From Balanoglossus misakiensis (lineage: Eukaryota > Hemichordata), in the NCBI GenBank assembly GCA_040954595.2, contig CM082584.2, positions 2,604,001 through 2,668,000 on the forward strand: a stretch of 64,000 nt of DNA, read 5' to 3'. The number at the start of each line of letters is the position of its first letter. Position 1 is the stretch's first letter. A program made the translations under genes and the position numbers. Under the pieces are notes generated by a model. That model did not search any database and was not told where the DNA came from. It was given only the letters and a program-made list of their open reading frames with translations. Of this stretch, positions 21,446 to 32,617 are shown one piece after another.

Positions 21446-21862
21446 ATGGGTATCAGTTTGCAACTTTGGAGAGGACGCATCGGCGGGTTTTCACAACCAA
21501 ATTCCTGGAAGTGTGTCGAAAGTCATAGCGGTGACGTGTCGCAACGGACAAGGTATTCACGTTGGCCACCTGTTCTTGACTATCTGTGCAGAACTACAGC
21601 AACAGTTTTCATTATTGAACTGACGTTGTTGGTTGGTTCTCTGCTATCTAAAATTGAAATGGACAACCTAGCCAGCTTTTCAACCAATGAAGATATCAAC
21701 AGTTTTATGGAATACGAACATGTCATGGTTTTTGAACAGCGTATGGTTACCAATGCCGTTGCAACAGCAGGTCTGCAAGGCAACACAGTATTCGTACCCC
21801 TTCTTTTGACTTTGAGTGGAGACATTGAATTAAACCCAGGACAAAAGCGGTTAAGCAGGTAA
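21446..21862 (+). pseudogene. LINE-B N-terminal frame with 2A-like motif
   Basis: This frame of up to 138 codons ends LLLTLSGDIELNPGQ then KRLSR and a stop. The 2A consensus is D(V/I)ExNPGP, which makes ribosomes skip a peptide bond between Gly and Pro. 2A-like sequences are known near the N-termini of APE-type LINEs of sea urchin, amphioxus and molluscs. Here the final Pro is Gln, so skipping is not expected. The coiled-coil ORF1 opens one frame over within 40 bp. A single missing C after the GGA codon would explain both the lost Pro and the frame change. Confidence 0.65.
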
Positions 21863-21864
21863 AA

Positions 21865-22635
21865 TTGACAGAATGTACTGGTACTCAAAGAGAACTCAGG
21901 TCAAATTCGACTCCAACAGTGAGCGAACCGGAGGCCCCAAAAGAAACCAGTCTAGCCGATGTCATACGCGAAATTCGAGAACTCAAAGTCGACCTGAAAA
22001 CACAGATTGATACTTCGGTTCACGATGTTCATGATAGAGTTGACGAGTTGAAGGATGAAGTGAATCGTTTGCGGAGCGAACTGAGAGAAAATTACCAGGA
22101 AACTGCTCGATTAGCGGAAGAGAACAAGTATTTAAAAGACAATATAAGCACGGTGTTAAGGGAACTCGACGATGTCAAAGGTAGGATGAAACGGGATAAT
22201 CTGTTATTCCACAATATCGAACAGTCGCCTAATGAAACTTGGGACGATACCGAAAACAAAGTGAAGACATTTTTGTCGGAGAAACTAGACCTAGATGGTA
22301 GCAGCTTTGAATTCGACGGGGTTCATCGTCTATCTAATGCGAAAGGTCATCCCCAGCCTATTGTTGCCAAATTCACACGCTTTAAACAACGGGAACAAGT
22401 CTTACAGAAAGCACGAGGGAGTCTCAAGAACACAAACTTTCGGGTTTCCGAAGACTTTACTCCAAGGGTACGGGAGACTAGGAGGAAGCTTGGACAGTTT
22501 CTACAGAAAGCAAGAGAAGAAGGTAAACGCGCATTTTTGAATTATGACAAGCTAAAGATCGATGGAACTCTATATATTTTCGACGATTCGCTGAATGACA
22601 TTCGCCCTTTCAACAGAAATCATCGCGATCGCTAG
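21865..22635 (+). CDS. LINE-B ORF1: coiled coil plus RRM-like RNA-binding protein
   Basis: The frame is open for about 256 codons. Residues ~30-110 form heptad-rich coiled coil (IREIRELKVDLKTQID, VDELKDEVNRLRSELREN, LAEENKYLKDNI). It is followed by the L1-ORF1-like core KRDNLLFHNIEQSPNETW, FDGVHRLSNAKGHPQPIVAK and VRETRRKLGQFLQKAREE. Such proteins trimerise, coat element RNA and act as chaperones. The frame opens with TTG and has no early ATG, consistent with the start lying in the upstream 2A frame before a one-base loss. Confidence 0.75.
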   Translation: MTECTGTQRELRSNSTPTVSEPEAPKETSLADVIREIRELKVDLKTQIDTSVHDVHDRVDELKDEVNRLRSELRENYQETARLAEENKYLKDNISTVLRELDDVKGRMKRDNLLFHNIEQSPNETWDDTENKVKTFLSEKLDLDGSSFEFDGVHRLSNAKGHPQPIVAKFTRFKQREQVLQKARGSLKNTNFRVSEDFTPRVRETRRKLGQFLQKAREEGKRAFLNYDKLKIDGTLYIFDDSLNDIRPFNRNHRDR

Positions 22636-22689
22636 GGGTCAGGCCGAAGCCACAATACACGGTATGATGCAGACACGAGTAACACCAGC

Positions 22690-25600
22690 TTATATTCTGA
22701 ACATGGCAAAGATACTGACACTCAGTTTATTTGCTGGAACATTAATGGTTTAAAATCTAAATTTCTTGACGGCGGATTTCATGTCTTTTTTGACAAAATC
22801 GGATTTTGGTGTAATTTGCCTGACGGAAACGTGGGCTTGTACTTCAGATCAGTTTTCTATTCCCAATTACACTTCTATCAACCTTGCTAGAAAAAAGATT
22901 ATGCATTTAGGAAGATTTTCAGGGGGTATTTCAGTTTTTGTCAAGAACTCAATATGCAAAAGCTTCCAACAGCTGCCAAGTTTGTCCGAGGATTTTCTAT
23001 GGGTAAAGCTGTTTCTCAAAGATAACTTTCAAATTAATTCATTGTTACTTCTCACCAGAAGGGTCATCTCAATATGCAAATCCAGAAATGTTCCAATTGT
23101 TAGAAAATGAATTAGCAAAATATTCAACCATTCACGAAGGCTCGCCTGTAATTTTATGCGGCGATTTTAATGCCCGCACAGGCTGTGTCTCTGATACTAT
23201 CGAATGGGATTCCAGGTGTTTGCCAGTGGATGACAGTGACGTAGATCCACCTTTGCCAATACGAGAGTCAAGAGATTCATCAGTTAATGATTATGGTAAA
23301 CGGTTACTGGATTTTTGTCACAGCACAAATTTTAAAATTGTTAATGGGAGATTTTTTAAGAATCATGGAAGTGGTGAGTATACATTTCTTTCCAAAAGCG
23401 GGGGCAGTGTGATAGATTAGCTTTTGTTATCTTGTCATGATCTTCACCTGTTAACAGATATGTATATTGATTCTAGGGTTGAATCAGACCACCAACCACT
23501 GATATTTAAATTAGACCTGTCTCACCAAGAGAGAACAAGTCTTACGTCTGATTATAACAATGTTAATAACTCTTCTATATTTACTTGTAAATGGGATAAT
23601 AAGTTACTCAATGTAGTTAACAACTTTTGGAACAGCGCATCTTCAAACTCACATGTGTCTGAAATCAATGGGCTTCTCTCTTGAGGGGAAATAGACAATG
23701 CTGCGCTTTGTCTGAGGGATACAATTTGGAACTCACTTTCATGTATGAAAACAGGTGGCATGGGTAGACGAGTGAAAAAGACGAATAATTGGTGGGATGA
23801 TGAATGCCGTGAATTTAAAGCCAAAGTTAAGAATGTCCTTAGAAACCATAAATATAGTCCCACCCCTATTTCATTCGGTGTCTATAAATCCATCCAGCGA
23901 GATTATCACAACCTGCTGAAAGAAAAGAAAAGGAACTATGATATATTGAAACAACGTAATTTTGCCGAAGCCGCCAAGGACCCGAATTCTAAGCGTTTTT
24001 GGTCCATGTTGAGACCTTATACCCCGGGTCCCCCTGATTCAATTACTGCTAAGGAATGGGTTGATTACTTTTCTGTTTTATTTAATACTCCTGGCAATTT
24101 ACACGACGATTTCCAAGATTTTTATGTGGAAGTCGACGAGTTTGTAAACAATTCGTTTTCATTTCATGATCCTGTATATACGGATGTAGGCACAGACGTT
24201 GATACCAGTGTTCTGGATAGTGAAATATCACTTGAAGAAATAGATTGTGCAATTAATAACCTGAAATTGGGTAAAGCTGCAGGCGTTGATGGCATACCTG
24301 CGGATTTCTTTAAGTATTCATGCCAAGAATTTAGATTAATTTTGTATAACTTTTTCAATAGTGTTCTCAACTCAGGTATTTTCCCGGAAGAGTGGGTTAA
24401 AGGTATGATTATCCCTCTTTTTAAGAAAGGGGTACATGACTCTGTGTGTAACTATAGGGGAATAACTCTTCTTCCTATTATTGGTAAGATTTTTTGCAAT
24501 GTGATGTTCAAGCGTTTAAATGACTTTGTTGAACTTAATTCGCCAATCACTGAAGCTCAGGCTGGTTTTAGGAAGAACCGCAGCACAATTGACAACATTT
24601 TTATTTTGGATACTACAATATGGAAATACTTATCCAAACACAAATCACGTTTTTATGGTGCATTCATTGATTTCGAGAAAGCTTTCGATAGAATTGATCA
24701 CAACGCCTTGTTTTATAAATTACTGAAACGTGAAATGAAGAGTAAAATGCTTATAGTGTTAAAATCTATGTACAAATCGGTGAAATCATGTGTACGAACA
24801 CCACATGGGATTACAAACTTTTTCCAGTGTACTTATGGTGTGCAACAAGGATCTGTTTTGTCCCCATTATTATTTAATCTTTTCATCGATGATCTTGGCG
24901 AAACCCTCAAAAATGGCATGTTTAATGGTGTTTATGTAGGAATTTTGAAGCTCTTGTATCTTTGCTTTGCTGACGATTTAACAATTGTAAGTAATTCAGT
25001 AATTGGACTACAAAGACAGCTTAAAAGCCCCAGTATTTCTCGTGTGCATCCATTTTTCATCATCGAAAAAAGCCCGTTTTTCCAGTACATCAATCATGGA
25101 ATACTATATAATGAAGATGTAAGAAAGGTTTGGGCAATTGTAGCTACATGCAAGCCGAAAATATCGCCCGTAACACTTGAAATGATGCGCGGGTTTGTTT
25201 ACAACGGAAATGTTGTACATGTCGATCAGCAAACGTGCCACTTTGACATGTTGATGGTCAGACCATTTTCGGATTTGATCTGGTTCCATCGACTGATTTC
25301 TCCCATAAAGTTATCTTCGCAAAATTTCGCCGAATTAGTGCGCATTTCTTCGCTGAGTCGCTTGATTTGGGGCGACCAAACCTCTTCCGCATAGATTCAC
25401 ATTTGAGTGCGCATGCGCACTAGTCACGTGTGTCAACATTAGCCTGACTCACGTGACTTTCTGTCCGGACAGAAAGTCATTCTTCACTCGTTATATTGTA
25501 AATTGTATGAGTTTATGAGCAGAGCTGGGGATGATGACTGTTCGATTCAGTATCAATTATCATCTACTTTTAGAAATTATAGATGCCGTTTCAAACAAAA

Positions 25601-26742
25601 TTTTGCCCCTACGAGAAATACTGTGGCTTTAACAAATTGTGTATCTATTGTAACAGATGGAAACTAAAAGTTAATGGGTCCAAGACAAAAATTTTTGTCT
25701 TCAGGAGTGGGGGAAGGTTGAAAAATTACGAGAGATGGACATTGAATGGGGTCCAGGTTCAGACAGTACCGTATTTTAACTACCTCGGTCTGACCTTGTT
25801 TTGTTCAGGAATCTGGACAAAGGCTCAAGAAATCCTTGCCAAACAAGGGAAAAAAGCTATGTACAATATTAAAAGATATCTGAGTCAGTTTAAAAACATA
25901 GACATAGAGCTAGCTCTACGAATTTTCGACTGCAAAATTCTTCCAATACTTATGTACGGTAGTGAAGTATGGGGTTTTCATGAGGGTAAGGATGTTGAAA
26001 AAATTCAAATAGATTTCTGTAAATATATACCATGGTTAGTTCAAGGTCAACCAATTTAGCTGTCTTGGGTGAACTGGGCAGACAATCTTTGAAAACGCTT
26101 CGTCTACCACGCATTATTAAATACTGGGTAAAATTAATCCATAGCGAAAATTATAGATATACTAAGCAATGTTATGACTACCAACGTGAAATGGCAGACA
26201 AAGGTTATAATTGTTGGGCCAAAAAGGTCAAAGACCTTTTATTTTATTTTGGTTTTGGTATTGCCTGGGAGTCACAGGCTGTGGGAAACGAGTGTCTTTT
26301 TCTTTCAAATTTTAAACAAAGATGCCTGGATATTGGTCAGCAGGTATGGCACAGTGAATTGGTCAATTCCACTAAGATGGATTCTTATTGTCTATTTAAA
26401 AATAATTTGTCTTTTGAAAAATATTTGAATTGTGTAAATATTGAGCTATTTAGAGTCACCCTTTGTAAATTTAGAATTTCAAACCACAAACTTTTAATAG
26501 AGAGTGGCCGCTTTGAAGGGTTAACAAGAGATAACAGAATTTGTCAGTTTTGTACTTTACAGCAAGTTGAAACGGAATTTCACATTTGTCTTATTTGCCC
26601 CATCTACAAGGAATTAAGAACACGTTTTCTCTCACCATTCCACTATCAGCAACCCTCATTGAAGAAATACTCTAGCCTGTTAAACTCTCAAAACCTCCAC
26701 ACCTTAGTTAATCTGGCAAAGTTTATTATAGTTTTAAGTTAA
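22690..26742 (+). pseudogene. LINE-B ORF2: APE endonuclease, reverse transcriptase, zinc knuckle
   Basis: The endonuclease starts FICWNINGLKSKFLD, loses frame near 22765, then shows ICLTETW, loses frame again near 23050, then ILCGDFNARTG, an in-frame TAG at 23418-23420 and the ESDHQPL motif. Another stop (TGA) is at 23682-23684. Reverse transcriptase motifs follow from 23745: AAGVDGIPADFFKYS, NYRGITLLPIIGKIF, AFIDFEKAFDRIDHNA, VQQGSVLSPLLFNLFIDDL and catalytic FADD. The TTAA element interrupts just after, and the frame resumes with NKLCIYCNRWKLKVNGSKTK. After a frameshift near 26030 the C-terminus has a CxxC…HxxxxC knuckle (ICQFCTLQQVETEFHICLIC). It is inactive. Confidence 0.85.
25025..25628. 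mobile_element. 604-bp TTAA-flanked element inside LINE-B ORF2
   Basis: TTAA occurs at 25021-25024 and 25629-25632. The left end AAGCCCCAGTATTTCTCGT (25025-25043) pairs with the right end ACGAGAAATACTGTGGCT (25611-25628). Removing the element plus one TTAA rejoins the reverse transcriptase frame exactly (…GLQRQL|NKLCIYCNRW…). This fixes the boundaries and shows a TTAA duplication, as made by piggyBac and Kolobok transposases. No transposase is encoded. A perfect 26-bp palindrome lies at 25454-25479. Confidence 0.88.
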
Positions 26743-27057
26743 GAGATAATTTATTGCAGGACACTTGATCGCATACACGTCTATTTCTGTTTTGATGGCA
26801 TTGTATCTATTATGTCAATGTAAGCCCCACTGCATGTCTGTATATTTATCAGTTTAATTATTGTATGAAGGCCGGTGGCCTAAGATACTGAAATAAATAT
26901 ATATATATAATGTCACAAAATTGAAATGTAATGTGAAATTTCCTTAAACAAACAAACAAACTAACAAACAAACAAACAAATAGACAAAGACACAAACAAA
27001 TGAATGAATATATCCGCATTGATAGAATTAACCTGCAGACGTCATGTTGGTATTTAC

Positions 27058-27159
27058 CTTGTTTGGTATGGTCACATCAGCTTTGTGTTCCAATAACAAT
27101 CTGACAAGGCCTTCACCACGACACCCTCTTACTGCATAATGCAAAGGGGTGTCTCCATT
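27058..27159 (-). CDS. Ankyrin exon upstream of the LINE-B insertion
   Basis: This 102-bp phase-0 exon encodes NGDTPLHYAVRGCRGEGLVR, then LLLEHKADVTIPNK, with acceptor TTACAG and donor GTAAATAC. It is more diverged than the tandem array (VRGCRG loop, IPNK end) but of the same type. Confidence 0.8.
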
Positions 27160-29966
27160 CTGTAAGTAATGAAGGAGGAGCATGATGAGAATGTCAAGAA
27201 AAATGAAATGTAACATGAGGTTATTTTGTTAAAATGAACGATCGAACAAACACACAAACGACAAATAATCGCAAACTCCCTTGTGGATAATATTAACCAA
27301 CAGTAAATGGCATTTGAACAGAAACAGTATCGACTCTACACACAAGATGTGTAATTCAGTTTTATACATGCATTTTAACGAGCTAAAAGAATTCTGACAA
27401 AATATCTGCCAGTTGATACAGAAAGAAAAGTTACTATAAATAATTCACAAACAAACTCAAATTTGACAACTTGCAAAACAGATAACATTACGGATAACCA
27501 ATACACCAATTTTAAACTGAACTTTATTTATGATTTTCTATCAAAAAACTGACAGTGATGTGATGTTAGTGAACATTTCCTGAATGGGACCAATTTATTT
27601 TTGCAACCTGCACAATATAGAAGAAGATTTAGCAAACAACTACAGTGACATTTAGTAGAATTGTCAGAAGAATTTTGAATAATCACATCTCATCTCCAAT
27701 ATGATGACAAATTTGAGATATGTGGAGATTTATGTGGAAACAGATCAAACATCTGAGCTAACCAAACTATGTTTATTTCCTGTAGGAGGGCATCAGACTG
27801 TTCTCAGCACAAAGTAGCCAAGCTGTGCAGACTGAACGATGTCGATCAAAGGGGAAATAACAGAGAAATTGTATGTGACAAGGGATAAATCAATCATCAT
27901 TAAAATAAATTTCTACTGAGTGGTCCAACAATATCAAGTAGAGTTGTGCAATGGTGTCACTCGTTATTTGTAGAAATAGTGTTTAAATAAAAAAAACTTG
28001 AATTTCACCAAAAAAAACCATCTGAAGAAAGTTAACACTGATTCCCTTTCTCCATCGCACTGCATCAAAAAGTCTAATAACCAAAGAAAGACTTCAGTGG
28101 ACACTGTGGCCAATGGGAATGTGTGGCAAACAAAATTAAATGCAATGAATGCAGTCATTCTTTTCATGTAATATAAAGAACAAACAAAATTATCAAAACT
28201 CTTCATAAGAGATAACATTGGAAGCCACAGTAGCACTAACTTTCAAGGACATTTGTGTAACCATTCCAGCCGTGCCCCACACTAAAACAGAACAGATTGG
28301 ACCAGTCACACTTCCCTTAATCCTATTGTTCCCAATGTTTATCTCATCAATATATCTATTGCATGCTTTTAGCACCTTCTCTCAGGTTCTGGAACCTGGT
28401 TGGTTAAAACTTGCTGTTCTGGCCATCTTGATCACCCCCTTTGAAATGATTGGGTAAGTGACAGACAGTGATGAGAAGCTGAGGAGTGGAGCCGCACAGA
28501 CCTCATGTTTTATAAGCTTGAGCTATTTCCAAGAGAAAGAGCAATCCAAATGCTGCCGCTGTGTTGCTCAGAATGATGAAAAAAATCATCCGACTGAACA
28601 ATTTAATGTTAAAATGTAATATATTTTATAAAGTTTATAAAAGGTAAATTGGGTTGGCACTGTGCTATTAGGCCTGAAGTACAAGCTAAAACTGGCCGAC
28701 TCCTCTCGGCACCGTCAACAAGCACCCCTGCCCCCAGCAAGTCCCCAACTTGACATGTGTGATGTGACCATGGCTGCGCATCCGTCCTTCGGTCCTAAAA
28801 GTTGCCAAACAAACCCCTTTTTAAAACGGCCCCAATCAGAGCCGCAATGAAAACAAGTTCTTCTGGTAAAGTCTTACTCAAAATGTTGCTATGACTATAA
28901 TTCTGACACAAAACTGAGCATGAGTGTGGACTGATTGCATAAACATATTTTGAAAGTACTTCCTGTAAAAAAGGGAGGAGGCTCCACAAACCAGACTATT
29001 TTTGTTTATGTACATGATATACTTGTGCGAGGGTTGTCAACTTGATAGCCATTCTCAAGATTTACAATCATTATAAGAGTGTACGTATACAAGAAAAGTA
29101 AATTCCTGAATATTAAAGGGACAAAGTCTCTCTCTCTCTCGCTTCCCTTTTTCCATTAATTATGTTTGATACAAGACACTGTTTATGTTATTCTACATGT
29201 GTATGTAGTGAATTAACGTTCGACCACACACAAATATGCAAAGGAGAATTTATTAATAAGCCATACCCACCAAAATCTTATCAGATCTAGAACTTATCAT
29301 AACAATGCTACATACAAAATTTCATATCATTGGATTCAATTTCTCTCAAGATATGAGTGGAACAAAATCTGTCTACAGAAGGACAGACAGAAATCGCTGT
29401 GCCAATAATGAGATTATTATTTAAACCACAAAAGATTGACGATAAACAATGCAATAAACAACAACATCCTTATGTTCAACAAGACAGTTTTTGGCAGATG
29501 CTGGAGACAATCCCCCTTTCTCATAACTCCAAATTGCTCACAGTGGAGATCAAATGTCTCAGATATAGGAGAGACAATCACATCACCATAATGAATCAAT
29601 ACTTGCCTGTGTCTGGACAACACCTGGCCGAGAGGAAGTAGTTTTGATTCAAAGGACAGTGACAAATTATATGGCACCTCCTTATGATGAATTGTATTAG
29701 GTACCAGACAGGAGTTGGCAGATGCTGGAGGCCGACAGACAATCACCCTATCTGATACGTTCTGTGATAGGATTGGCATGGACTGTCATCAGTCTATCTG
29801 TACAACACCTGACCAATGGGGGGAGTAGTTTTGATTCAAAGGGCAATGGACAAATATATACATTGTATCCCAGACACAATTTACTAAGAAAACTACAGAG
29901 GAAATGGCACTATTGAGAAAGCTCATACTTTTAGAATTTACCTGCAGAAGTCAGGTTGGTATTTAC
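27160..29966. other. Long intron of the ankyrin gene
   Basis: No exon seen. Segments at 29603-29676 and 29785-29855 (ACAACACCTG… TTTTGATTCAAAGG) repeat each other and also occur near 17680-17735, showing that intron sequence was copied along with exons. Confidence 0.5.
29113..29235 (+). mobile_element. TTAA-ended short repeat, copy 2
   Basis: It begins TTAAAGGGACAAAGTCTCTC and continues with TTTGATACAAGAC and GAATTAACGTTCGACCACACA, matching the blocks at 6315 and (reversed) 53839. It is truncated after the ACGTTCGACCAC segment. Confidence 0.5.
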
Positions 29967-30068
29967 CTTGTTTTGTATGGTTACATCAGCTTTGTGTTCC
30001 AATAACAATCTGACACGGCCTTCACCAACATCCCTCCTTGCTGCAGAGTGCAAAGGGGTGTCTCCCCA
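29967..30068 (-). CDS. Ankyrin exon
   Basis: A 102-bp phase-0 exon (WGDTPLHSAARRDVGEGRVR, LLLEHKADVTIQNK) with acceptor CTTACAG and donor GTAAATAC. Confidence 0.8.
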
Positions 30069-30245
30069 CTGTAAGTAATGAAGGAGGAGCATGAGAACTA
30101 TGTCACAAAAATTAAACGTAATGTGTAATTTTACTTAAACAAAAAACATACAAACAAACAAACAAACAAACAAACAAACAAAAAATGAATGAATAAATCA
30201 TTCCATACTGATAGATTAACCTGCAGAAGTCAAGTTGGTATTTAC

Positions 30246-30344
30246 CTGGGTTTGTATGGTAACATCAGCTTTGTGTTCCAATAACAATCTGACACAGCCT
30301 TCACCACCAAACCCTGCTGCATCATTCAAAGGGGTGACTCCATC
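30246..30344 (-). CDS. Ankyrin exon
   Basis: A 99-bp phase-0 exon (DGVTPLNDAAGFGGEGCVR, LLLEHKADVTIQTQ) with acceptor CTTACAG and donor GTAAATAC. Asn replaces the usual His in TPLH. Confidence 0.75.
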
Positions 30345-31165
30345 CTGTAAGTAATGAAGGAGAAGCATGGGAACAATGTCACAAAAATTGAAATGTAATA
30401 TGAGGTTTCTTTAAACAAACAAACAAACAAACAAACCTATAAATAAATAAACAAATATCAAAAGTATCAGCCATATTGCAAAAAACAAGCAAGAATGGCA
30501 TACTGACTGATTTGAAAGGATAATGCACAGTCCTTCTACACACAAAATGAAAATTGCCGACTGTTAAAATGAATACAGATCAAAGAATGACGGTGAAGAA
30601 TCTCAATTGATTCTAACAGCGAGGAAAACGCTTTGACTGGTCATATAGTTTTTAACATTGGATGTTTTAGACTCCATAGCTTAACTAAGGATGGAGGGGA
30701 TCTGGAAGATTTAAAAAAAGATTGCCAGCAAAATTTCAGAGATGGCTTGAAAAAAAATAAAAATTTGTTAACTTTGGTGAAACACAAAAAAATGCATCAA
30801 AATTTACTTTCTGGAACATATTTATTCATTCGGAACAAATGTGTCAAATACACTATGGTTCAACATCTTTGGCTAAATTGTAAAGATTGTTAAATTTAGA
30901 GTGCAATGTGTCCCACTGTCCTTCCTATGGCTGGATCCCAAGGGTATCATGGTTAGTAAAACTAAATCAGTATGGGTAATACTTTTTGGCCTTTCCCTCT
31001 TCTTGTTCAGGGTTAGCTTGTTTCTTCCCATTGAATTTGGATCATGCAAAGTAATTTTGGATGAAAATAAGAGTGTTGTAATTAGGTCTTTTTCAAAGGC
31101 ATTTTTTTATTATCCAATTGTGTGGCCACATTATCCATAATAAAGTGATAAGTCAGTTCACGTAC

Positions 31166-31264
31166 CTCATCCTTCGCATTGACATCTGCACCATGGCTAA
31201 TCAACATCCTGACAGCATCCAATTTACCTTTGAAGGACGCTGCATGCAATGCTGTGGAATCATT
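31166..31264 (-). CDS. Ankyrin exon, diverged type
   Basis: A 99-bp phase-0 exon encoding NDSTALHAASFKGKLDAVR and MLISHGADVNAKDE between acceptor TTCCAG and donor GTACGT. It is a standard ankyrin repeat that is not part of the homogenised array, so it probably represents the ancestral part of the domain. Confidence 0.85.
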
Positions 31265-31524
31265 CTGGAATAAAGACGTTTAATGTTGGAATAAAAATGA
31301 CATCACAAATCTGATACTTGCAATGTGAGTCAACTGCTTGATCTTTTGATGAGGAAACTCTAGGAATTTCATCACAATGAGCTTCAGTCACTATTGTAAT
31401 AATGGTTTTGATTACGATGGTGTGTTATTTCAGTAATAGACTGATATAGATTTGATTCTGAAAGATCATAATAATAGTATTTTCTAAGGTTGAGTGACAA
31501 TTCTCTATGACCAAAACACATGTA

Positions 31525-31694
31525 CAGTAAAACCCGTCTAATCCAAAGGGACAGAAGAAATTGTTCAGTTTACAGACGTTTCTGGTTTGTAAAGGTTCTT
31601 TTAACACGTGGTTCTATGTCAAGGGGACAGGAAAATGTGTTCATTATAGACAGTTTTCCAGATACGGCATGTTCCATTTCGACAGGTATTACTG
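31525..31694. mobile_element. 170-bp TA-flanked element, copy 1
   Basis: It begins CAGTAAAACCCGTCTAA, ends CGACAGGTATTACTG, and is flanked by TA on both sides (31523-31524, 31695-31696). The same order of segments recurs at 39098-39248. TA duplication with CAGTAAAAC ends suggests a Tc1/mariner/pogo-type MITE. Confidence 0.6.
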
Positions 31695-32518
31695 TATGTG
31701 GTTGAACCACATTGAACCAAACTGTAGACTGATACCATGTTCACACTAGGTAAAACTGGAACTGTTGATGAAAAAGTCTGCACTGAATTGAGATTATTTA
31801 TATTTGTGGGCTAGTGTAGGTCTGTTTTTGCACAATCTAAATGTGGTGTTGTGATATCATTTTGGGAGTGTGTGGTATTTTGGAAGTTCATAGATATCTA
31901 GTTGATTCAGTGTTACTGTTGTGTGAAAAGCCAGTCACTCATAACCATTGAAATGTTTCTGAAACGTCTCTGCTCAAATGCCGGCATAAAATATTACATG
32001 TGAACAGTTGAAGTGGTCCTGGAACATTTCAGGGGTTCAGCTAGTGCTACTACAGTAACAGCATCAGGGGTGCTATAGAAAGCGGCGTGGCAAACTGCAA
32101 TGATGTATTTGCAAACAGAATAGTGCGATGGACCTTGAAAAACACCCCAGTTGAGAATTAGTTCTTGCCACAGAGAATTTGAAACACCATAGTTGACCCC
32201 TAAAAATACTGCTTGCAGCAGACCTCTCCGTGTCTGTAAGTTTATCTTTGTGGAAGAATTGACATTAGGAATATCTTGTTTGCACCAAGAATCCATTTTA
32301 TTTCAACAAAATTCGTTATTTTAAAAATATATTTCTATTAAAAGTTGTTACTTACCAAAAACCCAGGCTGTCTATCGTTATTTTGTTGCACGTAATTGAA
32401 ATACAGTTTCACACAATTTTTTTAAGTTCCTGCATGCACCGCATGTGAAAAATTAAATATCAAACGCTAGCCCTGAGCGATGACTCTGTATAAAACATTG
32501 GTCAATACGAACACTTAC

Positions 32519-32617
32519 CTGTCCTGGGTATTTACCCCTTGCATTGACATCATATCCATCAGCTATCAGCGACTGAATCTTTGCAACATCACCCTTCACT
32601 GCGGCATTGATTAGATT
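32519..32617 (-). CDS. Most upstream ankyrin exon seen
   Basis: A 99-bp phase-0 exon encoding NLINAAVKGDVAKIQSLIADG, YDVNARGKYPGQ between acceptor TTACAG and donor GTAAGTG. The LINAAVKGD start is typical of an N-terminal capping ankyrin repeat. The exon with the start codon must lie further upstream but is not identifiable. Confidence 0.75.

Larger units (their letters stand above)
21314..26906 (+). mobile_element. LINE-B, near full-length non-LTR retrotransposon in an ankyrin intron
   Basis: The ankyrin intron reads GAGAATAAT up to 21313 and resumes ATAATGTCACAAAATTG at 26907, giving a short ATAAT-type duplication around a 5.6-kb insertion. Inside are a 5' leader with an upstream frame ending in a 2A-like motif, ORF1, ORF2 and a 3' end with (AT)n. 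ORF2 is itself interrupted by a TTAA-flanked element at 25025-25628. The insertion is antisense to the host gene. Confidence 0.85.
7916..32617 (-). other. Whole gene span: ankyrin–Roc–COR–Death (ROCO-type) gene
   Basis: All exons are on the minus strand and their phases chain correctly: ankyrin exons in phase 0, then 16354-16638, 15921-16047, 15411-15559, 13472-13651 and 8342-9175, followed by a TGA and an in-frame Death-domain segment to 7916. Ankyrin–Roc–COR–Death is the order seen in DAPK1 after its kinase, and in ROCO proteins that expanded in some marine invertebrates. Roc is a Ras-like GTPase module, COR its dimerising partner, and Death domains recruit signalling adaptors. No initiator exon was found upstream of 32617, so the 5' end is unknown. 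Odd features are the missing Walker A exon, the in-frame TGA, and recently duplicated ankyrin exons. The gene could be functional, a pseudogene or an assembly composite. Confidence 0.7.

Noticed and set aside
25044-25394. C-terminal extension of the LINE-B reverse transcriptase as a novel fusion
   Set aside because: The open frame runs by chance into the TTAA element; excising the element restores normal LINE sequence.
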